DNA of 64,000 nt from Lutraria lutraria (lineage: Eukaryota; Mollusca; Bivalvia; Venerida; Mactridae), in NCBI GenBank assembly GCA_964023205.1, contig OZ026833.1, positions 29,600,830 to 29,664,829 on the forward strand, read 5' to 3'. The translations under genes and the position numbers were made by a program. The notes below the pieces were generated by a model, which worked only from the letters and a program-made list of their open reading frames with translations, did not search any database and had not been told where the DNA came from. Of this stretch, positions 22,458 through 32,815 are shown one piece after another; position 1 is the stretch's first letter; each line of letters opens with the position of its first letter.

Positions 22458-23650
22458 CTGAAAGTTTGAGTGGCTTATTTATGTGCTTCATAAATGTTTG
22501 GCATTTTGACTTGAAAATGTTAAGTTATCTACCTATGTTTTTGGAAGCTGAACGATAGTTCATCTTTCCATAGCCGTCATACACTCGGTGCGCATGGTTT
22601 TTGATGCGGACCAAAGTACACGTTTTCTACATCCGCCTAAAACTAATTCTCTTCCATGATTGTTGCAGAACAAGACGAGTATACATCACAGTGGTCCACT
22701 AAATGAGAATAATTCAAAGTTTTCATTGAAATAAGAGGGATTTCGATTGACCTTCCTCCCAGAATAGATAAAATAAAACTTGGTCAGCCTTTTCGCCATG
22801 AAGGCGGTGATATTGACAAAATGGTGAATGTTTATATGAATGCGATGTATACGATCGCCCCGATGAACCAATTATTCAATCTATTTATCACTTTTTGTGA
22901 CATGTTTTATCTTATTATTGTTAAAATTAAGTCAGTTAACGTACATCGGAGATTAGATAAAAACTGACTTTTTACTGTTTTAGATCACATGTTTAAAAAT
23001 TCATAAATGTATACTTTTTCTAGTCAATTTTTGTGCAAGTGAACTTAGCATCTCATTTTCTTACGTACATGTATATTATACGTAGATCTACATGATTCCT
23101 TTAATCTTACTCGATATTGTTTTGCATAATTCGTGCTATTTATTTAGAAAATTGATGTGGTTTGATCTAAACATGAAGTGGATCACCTCACAGACAAATA
23201 TAATCATCTTTATCATCAATCAATCAATACTCATCACCATCATCATTATCATCAGAATCATAATATTTTCTAGTTCCGTGTTATACAGTTAAATTTTGGA
23301 ACGGACAAAGAAGTCTAAAAACATCATATTGTTCTTTTGTATGTTTACCTGTTTTATTGTAAGTTGATATGTTCACATTATCTGTTAAATCTGTGATTAC
23401 TATACTTTCGTGATTTTCTAAGAATGAGAAATTGATAATAAATTTGATAACATCATTTTTTTGGACATTCAACATTTATTCCACATTTATAATAACGTAT
23501 ATTTCATGACAGTGTGCAAGGTAAAACTGTAAAATTATATATTGATATGGTTCAATAGATGCACAACAGCCGTCCAAGAATAGGCCACCCGATGACTCAA
23601 CCTTCCATTTCTTGTTCGCTTGTGAAGCTTCATAATAATTATAAAGGTGA
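22458..23650. other. Edge of unit 2, no gene seen
   Basis: The part 22,458-22,780 matches the intron upstream of PhyH exon 5 in copy B (39,572-39,920) and 22,780-22,870 matches unit 1 at 10,780-10,900. Beyond 22,870 homology to the other units stops. A (CAT/ATC)-rich stretch lies at 23,200-23,265. PhyH exons 1-4 were looked for here and not found. Confidence 0.5.
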
Positions 23651-25067
23651 TTAGTAAGATGACTTTGGTGACGTTGTTTTGAACGAACGTTTGGTGGGAT
23701 TTGATATCACAGAGTTTAATGGGATCGTTTTCTTGCGATAGGGTTCTATAGTGTAAGACGTGCCTTGGCCCTCCTTTTCTGCAATTATAAATAAAATAAT
23801 ATATTAGTGCAGATGATTTGCCCTTTCACTGGCATCCATGAAAGTAATCCAAAAAGACTCCACTACTTGTACTCATGGTAAACTAAGTCATCTTGTAAAT
23901 AAAGGTATTGCTGAGTTTCGATAATCCTTTGGTTTTACAGCACATCTTGTGTTTAAACAATATGACAATGTACAGTACAAATTAGGTAATGAATGATAAA
24001 TTTGCACACCTGGTCTATAGCCTCTGTCAATGTTCACAGGGATGTGGCGAACGATTTCGTTCTGTGTGTGTGGAGCGAAAAACTTCTAGATATTAGTCTG
24101 AACTGCCTCCAACTGCAATGAAAGTAATCTTGTTGAAATATCTTTCTCAAATAAGTATGCATACTTATTGAAAGTTTTCATCTTTGACAATTACTGAGAA
24201 ACAGACCTGTAAAAGCATAAATAAATGTTAACCAAGGTGTGTACGCAGACCCCAATACGGAAGAGGTAGGAATGAATTACCACAGTTCTATTTCGTATCA
24301 CCTAAATAAGTAATGTTACCGGGCCGGGGTTTTTAACAGGGACCCCTAGATTGCAGTCGGATGCTGTACCAACTGAGCTATATAGACCCGGTCTGACAAG
24401 ACAGCAGAGTCATGGGGATACTAAACAAACATAGGCTTAAGTGATCATGTTCATTGCCTACTTAATCTACATTAAATTTGTATTATCAGAAATTTAGTCA
24501 TACATATCTAGTACATTCTTGGAATTTGTTTTCTAACACTACTGGTACACGGTAGCTACATGTAAACGGTTTTAAATCATGAGATGGAGACAGTTTCGCC
24601 ACATTTAAGCAATTTTGAAGCTATTATGATAACATGCGTGCAACTTTCTGTATGGCTCGCGTGTGAGTTACTATCCATGAAATGCTTGTTTGCCTTACTA
24701 TATATCTGCACTGAATGTTTCCACGCCAGAGACTTAACAAAACCATTTAAAATGAACTTCTACGAGAATTAATGGTAAACTTGTGTTTAATTTGTGTATT
24801 TTATGAAGAAAAGAGCCCGTTAACATTCATTTTAGTACCAACATTATTATGATTCGTGTGGTTTACTAAATCTGTATTAAATTTGCAATTTTGATACAAT
24901 TCAAACAATGTTCTCGAAAACCATAGAACGTACAATATCGCACTTAGTACCGTTATTTGCATAAAGTTAGTACGCATATGATAGGCTAGGTCTAGTTTGG
25001 GTTCTGGAAACGTTTGTCTACTAAAATATACAAAATAATTAATTTACCGAGCCTCAGCAGCCGCCAT
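23651..25067 (-). CDS. Candidate small spliced gene, unknown function (partial model)
   Basis: I do not recognise this protein. The last two exons are the best supported: 24,010-24,085 (reads KFFAPHTQNEIVRHIPVNID and RGYRP, ending in phase 1 before GTGTGC) joins in frame to 23,651-23,778 after a TTGCAG acceptor, giving EKEGQGTSYTIEPYRKK..., rich in Lys, Thr and Ser, and a stop. Their composition is protein-like and the phases agree. A possible first exon at 25,048-25,067 starts with ATG (MAAAEA) and ends at a GTAAAT donor, but it does not join in frame to 24,085, so at least one exon between them is missing from this model. The basic, short tail would suit a small structural or ciliary protein, but that is a guess. 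Confidence 0.35.
24310..24398 (-). mobile_element. tRNA-derived SINE head or tRNA-Cys pseudogene
   Basis: The minus strand reads gggtctatatagctcagttgg (A box), an anticodon-loop-like ctgcaat (GCA, cysteine position) and a degraded B box followed by aaccccggcccggt. The 3-prime end does not pair with the 5-prime end as an acceptor stem should. It is best read as a SINE head or decayed tRNA, not a working tRNA gene. Confidence 0.6.
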
Positions 25068-25790
25068 TACTCGTTTGGGTTACTATCCGAAGTCACGTGA
25101 TTCCCCCCGTGTCCTTGGTTATCTGTGACATAAAATATCTAGAAGGGTAGATGATGAGAGTCTTATTACACACCGTGTATCCGAATAACACGAATTCCTA
25201 CGGATAGCGATCAACACAGCAGCAAAAATGGCGGACATATGTATCTTTTTCTCTGAATTTTGGCTTTAACGAGTCAGTTATGCACATATTTTCTATTCTA
25301 GTCAATTGTCAGAATATAAATCTTGAACAGTCATCACATTAAATATGACAAATCATGCTAGTGGCAGTATGATAACTAATTTAATATACTCGATATCAGA
25401 TTTTGTCATTGTTTGTCGATGTTTTATTAAATTATACAGAAAAAAACACATTATAAGAAAGAAAACATACACAGTGATTAAAAGACAAATTTGTATAGAA
25501 TCGGGAGCTTATTCGATTTAACTCTGTTTTTCTTTGATATTGTTAAAATTCAGTTTTATAAAGATGACCCTAGAGAGAAATGGATACGTGGTTAACGTAG
25601 CGTGGATAACCAGTGAACGCATTTAACTCAACTTATTGGATTAGAAGTAACACACGATTATGCAACTAAAAAGATGTTGCTTTCGTTGTTTTATGTACGA
25701 AAAGAAATGTATTGAATTACACAAATGTATGTTTGCGCATGTCGTGAACTTAGGTAGTTTGTAAAACAATTATTTTGAGTGTTTTGACCG
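25068..25790. other. Intergenic, fragment of unit-edge block
   Basis: The segment 25,115-25,175 (ttatctgtgacataaaatatctag) matches 28,855-28,905 in the unit-edge block, so a piece of it was copied here. The rest, up to the LINE fragment, shows no gene. Confidence 0.4.
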
Positions 25791-25794
25791 TATA

Positions 25795-26625
25795 GTCGAT
25801 TGTGAAGTTGGATAAGGAAGACAACCATCAATGTACCACGCGGACTCCAGTGGACCTTCACAAAGTAAATCTGGACTTCGATGCTGACATCCACATAATG
25901 TACCACAATTCCACCAGATGCAGGCGAAAACTGACCGTCTTCAACAGGCTGCGCAATCTACAGACTGACAATCAATGCAGGCAAGATCAAGTACATGAAG
26001 GATTAATGCAGCGATTCAGTCACCCTTCACCATCCAAGACAACCTAATAGAAGATGTCAGCAGCTTCGTCTACCTAGGAAGCACCACCAGCACATCGAGC
26101 GGAAGTGGAAAAGACATTCGGTCTAGAATCCTGAAAGCCAGGCACGTCTTCACCGCCCTAAGGTCAATGTGATCTCCATCTTACTATACGGATCAGAGAC
26201 GGGGAGACGCACCAAAACATTAGACGAGAAAATGAAGGTCTTTGTAAATACATGTCAGCGACAGATCTTCCGAATCCGCTGGCCAGAAAAAGATTGCAAC
26301 AAGGACATGTGGATAAGAACTTTAGCAAGTCCCCATCGAAGAAACTATCAAGATGGGGAATAGCAATGGATCGGACGCACCATCCACAAAAACCAAAATA
26401 ATATTATCTACCAATATTTTGACTGGAACCCGCAGGGCAAGAGAAGACGCAATAGAACTGTCCTGACATAGAGAAGAACGATGGACAAGGAATTAAAGAC
26501 TGTCTTCATGTCCTGGAATGAGTCAAAAACAGGGACTCAGGTCCAGCCCAGATGGCGTAGAGTGGTGGATAACAAATTTACCCCACTGGGTCGAAGAGGA
26601 CTAAGTAAGTAAGTACATATTAAAT
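25795..26625 (+). mobile_element. Decayed non-LTR retrotransposon 3-prime fragment
   Basis: Fragments of the C-terminal part of a LINE reverse-transcriptase protein run left to right in changing frames: a palm remnant around 25,900-26,050, VSSFVYLGSTTS at about 26,060, ILLYGSETGRRTKTLDEKMK near 26,175 (a thumb-region hallmark of RTE/I-like animal LINEs), FRIRWPEKDCNKDMW at about 26,270, and a tail with RWRRVVDNKFTPLGRRGLSK at 26,550. It ends in a short TAAG repeat (26,600-26,620), a common kind of 3-prime end for such elements. Several stops and frameshifts show it is inactive. The endonuclease and catalytic core are missing. Confidence 0.85.
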
Positions 26626-27599
26626 AACACCATGTACAGTACAATCTCGCAAGAGCGGCACTTAAATATCAAGGAGATAAACTTAGCAGTCGTTCCGCTG
26701 TACTCGACTTTGTACATGTTTTTTTACGTATACAGCTCCCCAATTTAAACAGTGCCAGTCACCGAATAGAGCTACCCCGAGGTGCTATATTCGAAAGAAT
26801 CCATATACAAATAGGGTGTGACAAGGCATGTCCTCCAGGACAAATGTGTTATTATTTTCATGGATTGACTGATATGAATAGTATTGAAAGAGTTGTTTTG
26901 TTATATAAAGAGCATGTTGAATGTCTTTATATTATAGCATAACTTCTTTTCATAATTTTCAGGTTTTTCCAAAGTCTTCAAATGTATCTATTGTAAAGAA
27001 AAAGTCCTACAAAGTCAAGAAATTACAACACACAAATCTTAGAAACAGACTCAATCATCCTATAGATGTTCAGTCATATAAAAAATAAAGAAAATAAATG
27101 CAATATGTGTGATTTGATACAGAAATATAAATAATGACAGTCACTGTGACCACTTTGATATCTATCCATTTGTGCGTTCTTTTTATGCATGTGTTTTTCA
27201 GGATGGCGTTCACTTGATCCAAACCATTTTGTACATGTTTCATTTGGTGTTTAATTGTGAGACTATTTTTCAAATAAAAACAGAATCATGTATACACTAT
27301 CGTTCTGCAAACATTTACGCGTAATTTTGTGTTAGTACCAGTACAAAATAATTTAAAACGAAGTCTGTAGACGTACAAAATTTCTCAAGAAAATGACAAC
27401 TTAAAATGCAAATCTGACGATTTCTAATCAACGATATCAAATAACTAAATGGCATCTTACATGTACATAAAGATTATACAAACAATGCTGGATGTTTACT
27501 TATAAACCGATTTTAGTATCTCGTGTAAATATTTGAAAAAAGTATAAAAAATATCAAATATTTTTGAATTCATGCCTCTGCGTTATTTGTATTCAAGAG
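26626..27599. other. Intergenic, no gene seen
   Basis: AT-rich sequence with only short chance frames. A minus-strand frame at 27,070-27,273 has a heptad-like stretch (IKHQMKHVQNGLDQVNAILK) but no supporting splice context, so no gene is called. Confidence 0.35.
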
Positions 27600-27855
27600 T
27601 GTTCCTATTAATTATCCGGATACACAGTGTGTATTAATGGTTGTATGGTTCCTCTCTGAGTTGTGTTCCTGAAATGGCTAATGTTTGCGGTCTGTGTTAC
27701 TTTAAGTCAAAGCACCGTGCATTTGAAAGAAATATATTAAAGATGCTAATCATGTATAAACTTGATGTTTTGTACACTGTTTTATATGTATTTGATTGAG
27801 TAATTATAGTGATAAGCAAGTAAATAAATGTGTTGGACACTGTGTATGTTTTGCC
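27600..27855 (+). other. Unit-edge block, partial copy
   Basis: Diverged third copy of the plus-strand terminal-exon-like block (compare 2,990-3,245), again ending with AATAAA at about 27,822 and tgtgttggacactg. It is not followed by a TLR but by the unassigned minus-strand frame at 27,950-28,152. Confidence 0.4.
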
Positions 27856-27949
27856 TTTGTTTGCCATCCTTGTCCTATATTTCGATATTCATATCTAGAT
27901 ATGTTTAACTGACTGGTGAAAATAAATATCAACGCAGTTTGGCAGTAAT

Positions 27950-28152
27950 TACATGTTAGTTGTACCATCGGTGTATTTCGGCTCAGCCAGACAGGATTTG
28001 CAAACGTCCTTGCTTTTGTCAAGTTTGGAAAACTCATAGTCGGCCCACACTTTCGATTTATATTTTGCTGGACATCGTCGTAGACATCGCTGCAGTCTAG
28101 CGTTACGGAAATAATTTCGTCTGCTATTAACGGACCGTAAATTTTCATCAAA
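27950..28152 (-). CDS. Possible terminal exon of an unknown minus-strand gene
   Basis: After a TTTAG acceptor at about 28,153 the minus strand stays open for some 65 codons to a stop at 27,950. The peptide is basic and cysteine-containing (for example LQRCLRRCPAKYKSKVWAD and VCKSCLAEPKYTDG). A second frame in the same stretch is also open for 115 codons, which weakens the case. I do not recognise it and find no upstream exon, so this may be a relic. Confidence 0.25.
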
Positions 28153-28740
28153 ACTAAAGTAAAATTTACTTAACATATACTCTTTATTAAATTTATTGAT
28201 GCATAAATGATAACAAATAAGAAAAATAAAGGAAACTCGGAGATGTATTCAGTTTTTGAAATCGAAAGTACAAGTTTGCCCATTCGAATCTAATGGCAGT
28301 ACTGACTTTACGCGTATAAATATGTTGTAAACATTCTTCCTTGGGGAAAATCACCACGGATTTCAAATGAAATCATGGTAAAAATAGATTTTTGCCGTAA
28401 AAAGATGAATCCTTCTATGAACTTTTTTTACTATAATGTCAATTTGTTCCAATGTGGAAAAGTTGCTGACTCTTTGTGGAAGCGTAAATCAATTAGTACT
28501 GGTTAGACTACAGTCGCCGTATATAACTGAAACATTATTGAAAAACAGCGTTAAATTCTGGAGGGAAAAAACTGTCCAAATGTAATCGGTTGCTACACTT
28601 GAGTGGTCTTGTTATTTAGGTTGTCTCTTAGTGAAGTATTGTACAATAATCTGTTGTTACTTTGACTGACAGTAAATCATACATTCATGCTTGATGCACA
28701 ATTCGCATCTTACATAAAATGATTGAGGTTTCTTTTTTGC
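28153..28740. repeat. Spacer with a dispersed repeat shared with the right end
   Basis: The segment 28,435-28,575 (gactctttgtggaag, then cgccgtatataactg and aacagcgttaaa) resembles 63,880-63,970 near the right end of the window (gactctttgtggaagg, cgccgttcataactgg, aaacggcgtttaa). This indicates a dispersed repeat. No gene is visible. Confidence 0.5.
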
Positions 28741-29150
28741 CGATGATGATATTATAAAGATGTCTATATAGCCAGTTGCTTGGTGTGGTGTTAAGCACTG
28801 TAGAAACACTGACTTGATTATTAAATTCTAATTAGACAGGGTGACAGTAGTTCATGGTTATCTGTGACACTAAATGTCTAGAAGGATAAATGATGAGAGT
28901 CTTATTTAATGGCTGTGTTGTTCCTCTCCGGGTTGTGTTCCTGAAGGGGCTAATGTTTTCTGTCTGTGTTACTTTTAGTCAAAACACATTAGTAGTACTT
29001 ATTGAAAGAAATGCATTTATTGATGTTAGATAAGTATAAACTTAGTGTTTTGTACAATTGCATGTAATGTGTTTGAATTCATTTGTTTGTTAATTGAGAA
29101 ACTATTGTGATAAACAAGTAAATAAATGTGTTGGACACTGTTCACATTTC
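28740..29150 (+). other. Unit-edge block resembling a plus-strand 3-prime terminal exon, unit 3
   Basis: Fourth copy of the block at 2,660-3,245, more diverged. It keeps the plus-strand AATAAA (about 29,123) and tgtgttggacactg. An extra base near 28,895 disrupts the frame that is open in copies 1 and 2, which argues against a conserved protein. Confidence 0.45.
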
Positions 29151-30208
29151 TTGTTTGTTTGTTTGTTTTCCATTCCTGTATACTTGTTTAACGTTTGAAA
29201 CCAATGAAATGACTCTGATCTTCAAAGTTTGTTTTTTTCAAATTGAAGAAATCTACAAAGTAGATCTAATTGTATCTTCATTACTTTCTGAAGATGTATA
29301 ACTTAAAGATAACATCAATGATGGATGCATGAAATCAAAACAAACACAATTTTATCTATATAATAAATAAGATAGAGATCAGTATAGACATTTTCAATAG
29401 TTTAGCACATTGAATTGTAAACATAAAAGAGTTTGAATTGAATGAGCTCATTTCTACAAAATACTATGTTAACATTATCTTAGAATACACGACGTACAAT
29501 GTATCAAAATTGCAACATTTCTGTCGTAAAGAATGCTTATTTACATGACACTGAACGTATATACATGTAATCAAGAAAATGTCTGATACCTTTGATACGC
29601 ATAAAAGAGGAAAACACATATTGCGTGATACACATTGTTATAACTTATATGGTAAGCAAGTGATTGGCTATGATATGTAAATATACATTTGTAGTAAAAT
29701 GGATTCCTAGGGGAAAAGACTTGAAAAACATCCCACTAATACTAAACCCCCCAAAAATCTCCAACACAACAAGAACGCAAAACCATAAAACAAAATGAAA
29801 GACAAACACAGTACATGTAACATGTAAGCCTACACATGTGTAGATGTTAAGTAGTTTCTCCTGTAATGATATTAAAATAAAGGAAACATGTTCATATAAG
29901 AAATAAGCCTACATTACATATTCAGCTATCATAGGAACTTCTCAATTAATCAAGATCGTGCTCTATGATGCAACGTTCAATAACTCAGCAAATTGTCGTC
30001 CACATGTACCAGCGGTTGTTTCTTTGGAGAGCAGGGTTAATAATTACTCTATTCATAACATGAATTTGTACAGAAATCTCTCTAACTCAGTAAAAGTAGT
30101 TTGTAAGATGTTTTTTAAAACAGAACTTCTTTTATAGATCCAAGCTGCAGATTTGACACCGGGGATTACTATGCTGGTTACATTACCATTTACGGACATA
30201 CCTTCACA
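29151..30208 (-). other. 3-prime flank / probable 3-prime UTR of TLR copy 3
   Basis: Aligns with the flanks behind TLR copies 1 and 2 but with more differences and small indels, so unit 3 split off earlier. Minus-strand AATAAA signals occur near 29,537. No gene is visible. Confidence 0.5.
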
Positions 30209-32512
30209 CTAAAATGCAGTCTCTCTATTATCTTGGTCAATATATTCAGTCCATGTCATGGAAGCCAGTTGTATTACTGCAATTCCAAATATTGGCCAGT
30301 CAGGTTCTAGATGCCCTCTATTATCGTCTGGTACCCACGACGCATGAGTATAGCGATGGAATATTTTCGCCAAAATGTTTCCCATTAATTGTGTATCAAT
30401 ATTATCAATAAGTAACATAATAATGGGTTTCCGAAGTTGATATGCTTCCATAATTTCTGTTTGGCACCAGTTCTTCTGACAATAATCTTTAGATACAACA
30501 GCTATCATGACAGCTGAATCATTAATGCAGTTAATGATTTCACTACATAACGGTTGTCCTGGAAGGAAATGTTTATCTCCTACACAGACAAGATCACGAT
30601 CAGTCTTGGTTATGTCAGTAATAGTTGTGGTAAGTTTTGGATAAATGCAATTCATAACGAGCTCTTCGTCTTCTGAACAAAATGATAAAAATACAAGGAA
30701 TCTCCATGGACAATCTTCATTCTGAATTTGATTAATTATTGTGTTCAACTTCCGTCTCCTCTGAATATGCCGTCTTACAAACACTATTAATATAACAACC
30801 GAAATAGCAAAGACTACCACTAGTGGCAAGGCAATTGACAACAACTTAATTTTATCTTGTAGTGCACAGTATGATTTAGTTGCAGCCTCTGCCGATTTGT
30901 GAATGTCATAAGATTTGCCATTTAATATACAAGTATATCTATGTTTGTTGGACATAGAAACATCAGATGTTTTGATCCACTTTATGGAGTTCAGGTTCTT
31001 CTGATCACAACCACACACGAAAGGATTTCCACCGAAATCCACATCGAACGATTTATTCACTTGAAATTGTATTTGCTCAATCACTGTTTGTGTTTTACTA
31101 TCAAGTATTTTGAAATAATTTTCACTTAAATCTAACAGTCCTAGATTTTTGAGATCTTTGATTTGTAAATCAAATGTTGTAAGTTTATTTTTAGATAGAT
31201 ATAGTGTCACAAGTTGAGAATTTTCAGAAAACATATTGACCGGTAGATCTGACAATTGATTGTTGTTCATATTCAAATTCTGTAAATCACGTAATTTTGA
31301 AAATAATAATCGGAACTCCATTATTTCGTGATTTTGCATGTAACCAAGGTTATTGTCATGTAATAATAAGTCATGTGATACTTCCGGTAGAATATCACGT
31401 GATATATATGTTATTGTCATACTTGATAAATCAACGATCTTCTGACGTCTCAAAAACCATTGTACAATTGTTCTAACTACATTATTATCCGGCTCAATAT
31501 TATTCAGTTGCAATGGGCACTTTATAAAACTAGAATGATGATGATTTACGCACTGTTTAAACCGATGGCAGTTTTCAAAGTTCTTCACATCAAACAAAGT
31601 AAAATTTGGACAAGTCATAGCATTAACTCTTTCAATGAGTAATAGCATTTTAAAACTCGGATTTTGAAATTGAACTCCATCTCGATAAAAAATCCAGTTT
31701 GAAATGTTAGTGTCTTCGAACGATATGCTATTTAATTCGTTGTCACTGTTGTAATCAAGAAACATTGTGTTTATCCTTGAATGACTGATATTTATTTGTC
31801 TGATAGTGGGACCCAAATGATTAAGTTTACCAAGATCTAATTCTAAAACCGAATTTGATATCGAGAAAGAAGTTAAATTTCTTCCTTGCGATAAACAGTC
31901 AAACTCATTCTTCCCAATTAGTTCATCAGACTTTTCATAATGTATTCTTCCTAGCGAGATCGAATTAAGCATTTCCATGTTGCCTGGCACACAAAAAGAT
32001 TTAATCACACTAAAGAAACAATAATGTACACCAATTAGTTCTAATCTGACAAGGTTTTCGAGACCATTAAATATCCCGGGTCCAAAAGCACATATATCAT
32101 CGTACGAATTGATCTTTAAAATCTGAAGAGATTTGAGATTGGAGAACGCATCCGGTGTTATCGAAATAGCACTACGATGATTATGGATCATGACGCTCTT
32201 CACATGTCGCCAATCTCTGGAAAACGATTCTTTAGAAATATATAGCCAAGCTTTGGAGATGAGATCAGCATGAACATCGGTTTTATTACGGAGGACATTG
32301 ACGGTAATCTCACACCGTGGTATACAAAAGCAATAAGTAACGTTATCCAATCCTGGGAGAAAACGACAACGTTTAGATAAATCATTATTATTAAACATGT
32401 ATAAAGAACAATATTCCAAGCAGGGAATGCACGCCACTACCGACAGACTGATGATCAACAAAAACTGAACAAACGCATAAACTGCAATTAACTTTTTTGC
32501 TGACATTGACAT
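30209..32512 (-). CDS. Toll-like receptor (LRR ectodomain, TM, TIR), copy 3
   Basis: Intact single-exon gene for 767 residues with the same plan as copy 1: signal peptide (KKLIAVYAFVQFLLIISLS region), Cys-rich start CIPCLEYC, leucine-rich repeats, one LRR C-cap (NPFVCGCDQ...RYTC), membrane helix near 557-580 with a basic RRHIQRRRK border, and a TIR domain from about 604. Compared with copy 1 the TIR region differs at only about half a dozen sites, whereas the N-terminal repeats differ at many sites including insertions. The start MSMSAKK differs from the MSTMM of copies 1 and 2. A LINE sits about 300 bases upstream of the start, which could affect its promoter. Confidence 0.95.
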   Translation of the reverse strand: MSMSAKKLIAVYAFVQFLLIISLSVVACIPCLEYCSLYMFNNNDLSKRCRFLPGLDNVTYCFCIPRCEITVNVLRNKTDVHADLISKAWLYISKESFSRDWRHVKSVMIHNHRSAISITPDAFSNLKSLQILKINSYDDICAFGPGIFNGLENLVRLELIGVHYCFFSVIKSFCVPGNMEMLNSISLGRIHYEKSDELIGKNEFDCLSQGRNLTSFSISNSVLELDLGKLNHLGPTIRQINISHSRINTMFLDYNSDNELNSISFEDTNISNWIFYRDGVQFQNPSFKMLLLIERVNAMTCPNFTLFDVKNFENCHRFKQCVNHHHSSFIKCPLQLNNIEPDNNVVRTIVQWFLRRQKIVDLSSMTITYISRDILPEVSHDLLLHDNNLGYMQNHEIMEFRLLFSKLRDLQNLNMNNNQLSDLPVNMFSENSQLVTLYLSKNKLTTFDLQIKDLKNLGLLDLSENYFKILDSKTQTVIEQIQFQVNKSFDVDFGGNPFVCGCDQKNLNSIKWIKTSDVSMSNKHRYTCILNGKSYDIHKSAEAATKSYCALQDKIKLLSIALPLVVVFAISVVILIVFVRRHIQRRRKLNTIINQIQNEDCPWRFLVFLSFCSEDEELVMNCIYPKLTTTITDITKTDRDLVCVGDKHFLPGQPLCSEIINCINDSAVMIAVVSKDYCQKNWCQTEIMEAYQLRKPIIMLLIDNIDTQLMGNILAKIFHRYTHASWVPDDNRGHLEPDWPIFGIAVIQLASMTWTEYIDQDNRETAF

Positions 32513-32815
32513 TGTATACGTATATTAAGTAAAAGAAGTCCAAGAAGCACAATACTTGTAGTATAATCAAGTCCGTTTGATATGGATGCACAGCGTTCAA
32601 TAATGATTCAAACGGATACACTTTGAGAAGTTCCGTTAGTGAATGATAGTGCGAGATTGATATCGTCCTTGTTCAGTCATCTAATTTTATTTTAGAATTC
32701 ATATGTATCCCCGTTAAGAAACAATACTATAGTGTGCAAAACATACAAGCTAGCCGTCATAGTGAGACAAAAGCATGTCAGACTTTGTCAGTCCCAACAA
32801 TTTAACGAAATGTTT
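32513..32815 (-). promoter_or_regulatory. Conserved 5-prime flank of TLR copy 3
   Basis: About 300 bases upstream of the start are conserved with copy 2 (for example agtataatcaagtccgtttg) and partly with copy 1. Homology stops near 32,815, where the 3-prime end of a LINE begins, so the promoter is cut off from more distant ancestral sequence. Confidence 0.35.

Noticed and set aside
24310..24398. Possible tRNA-Cys gene on the minus strand
   Set aside because: A-box, anticodon-like GCA and degraded B-box are visible but the acceptor stem does not pair, so a functional tRNA is not supported.
27070..27273. Minus-strand frame with coiled-coil-like stretch
   Set aside because: No splice sites, no start context and no match to a known family; composition alone is insufficient.
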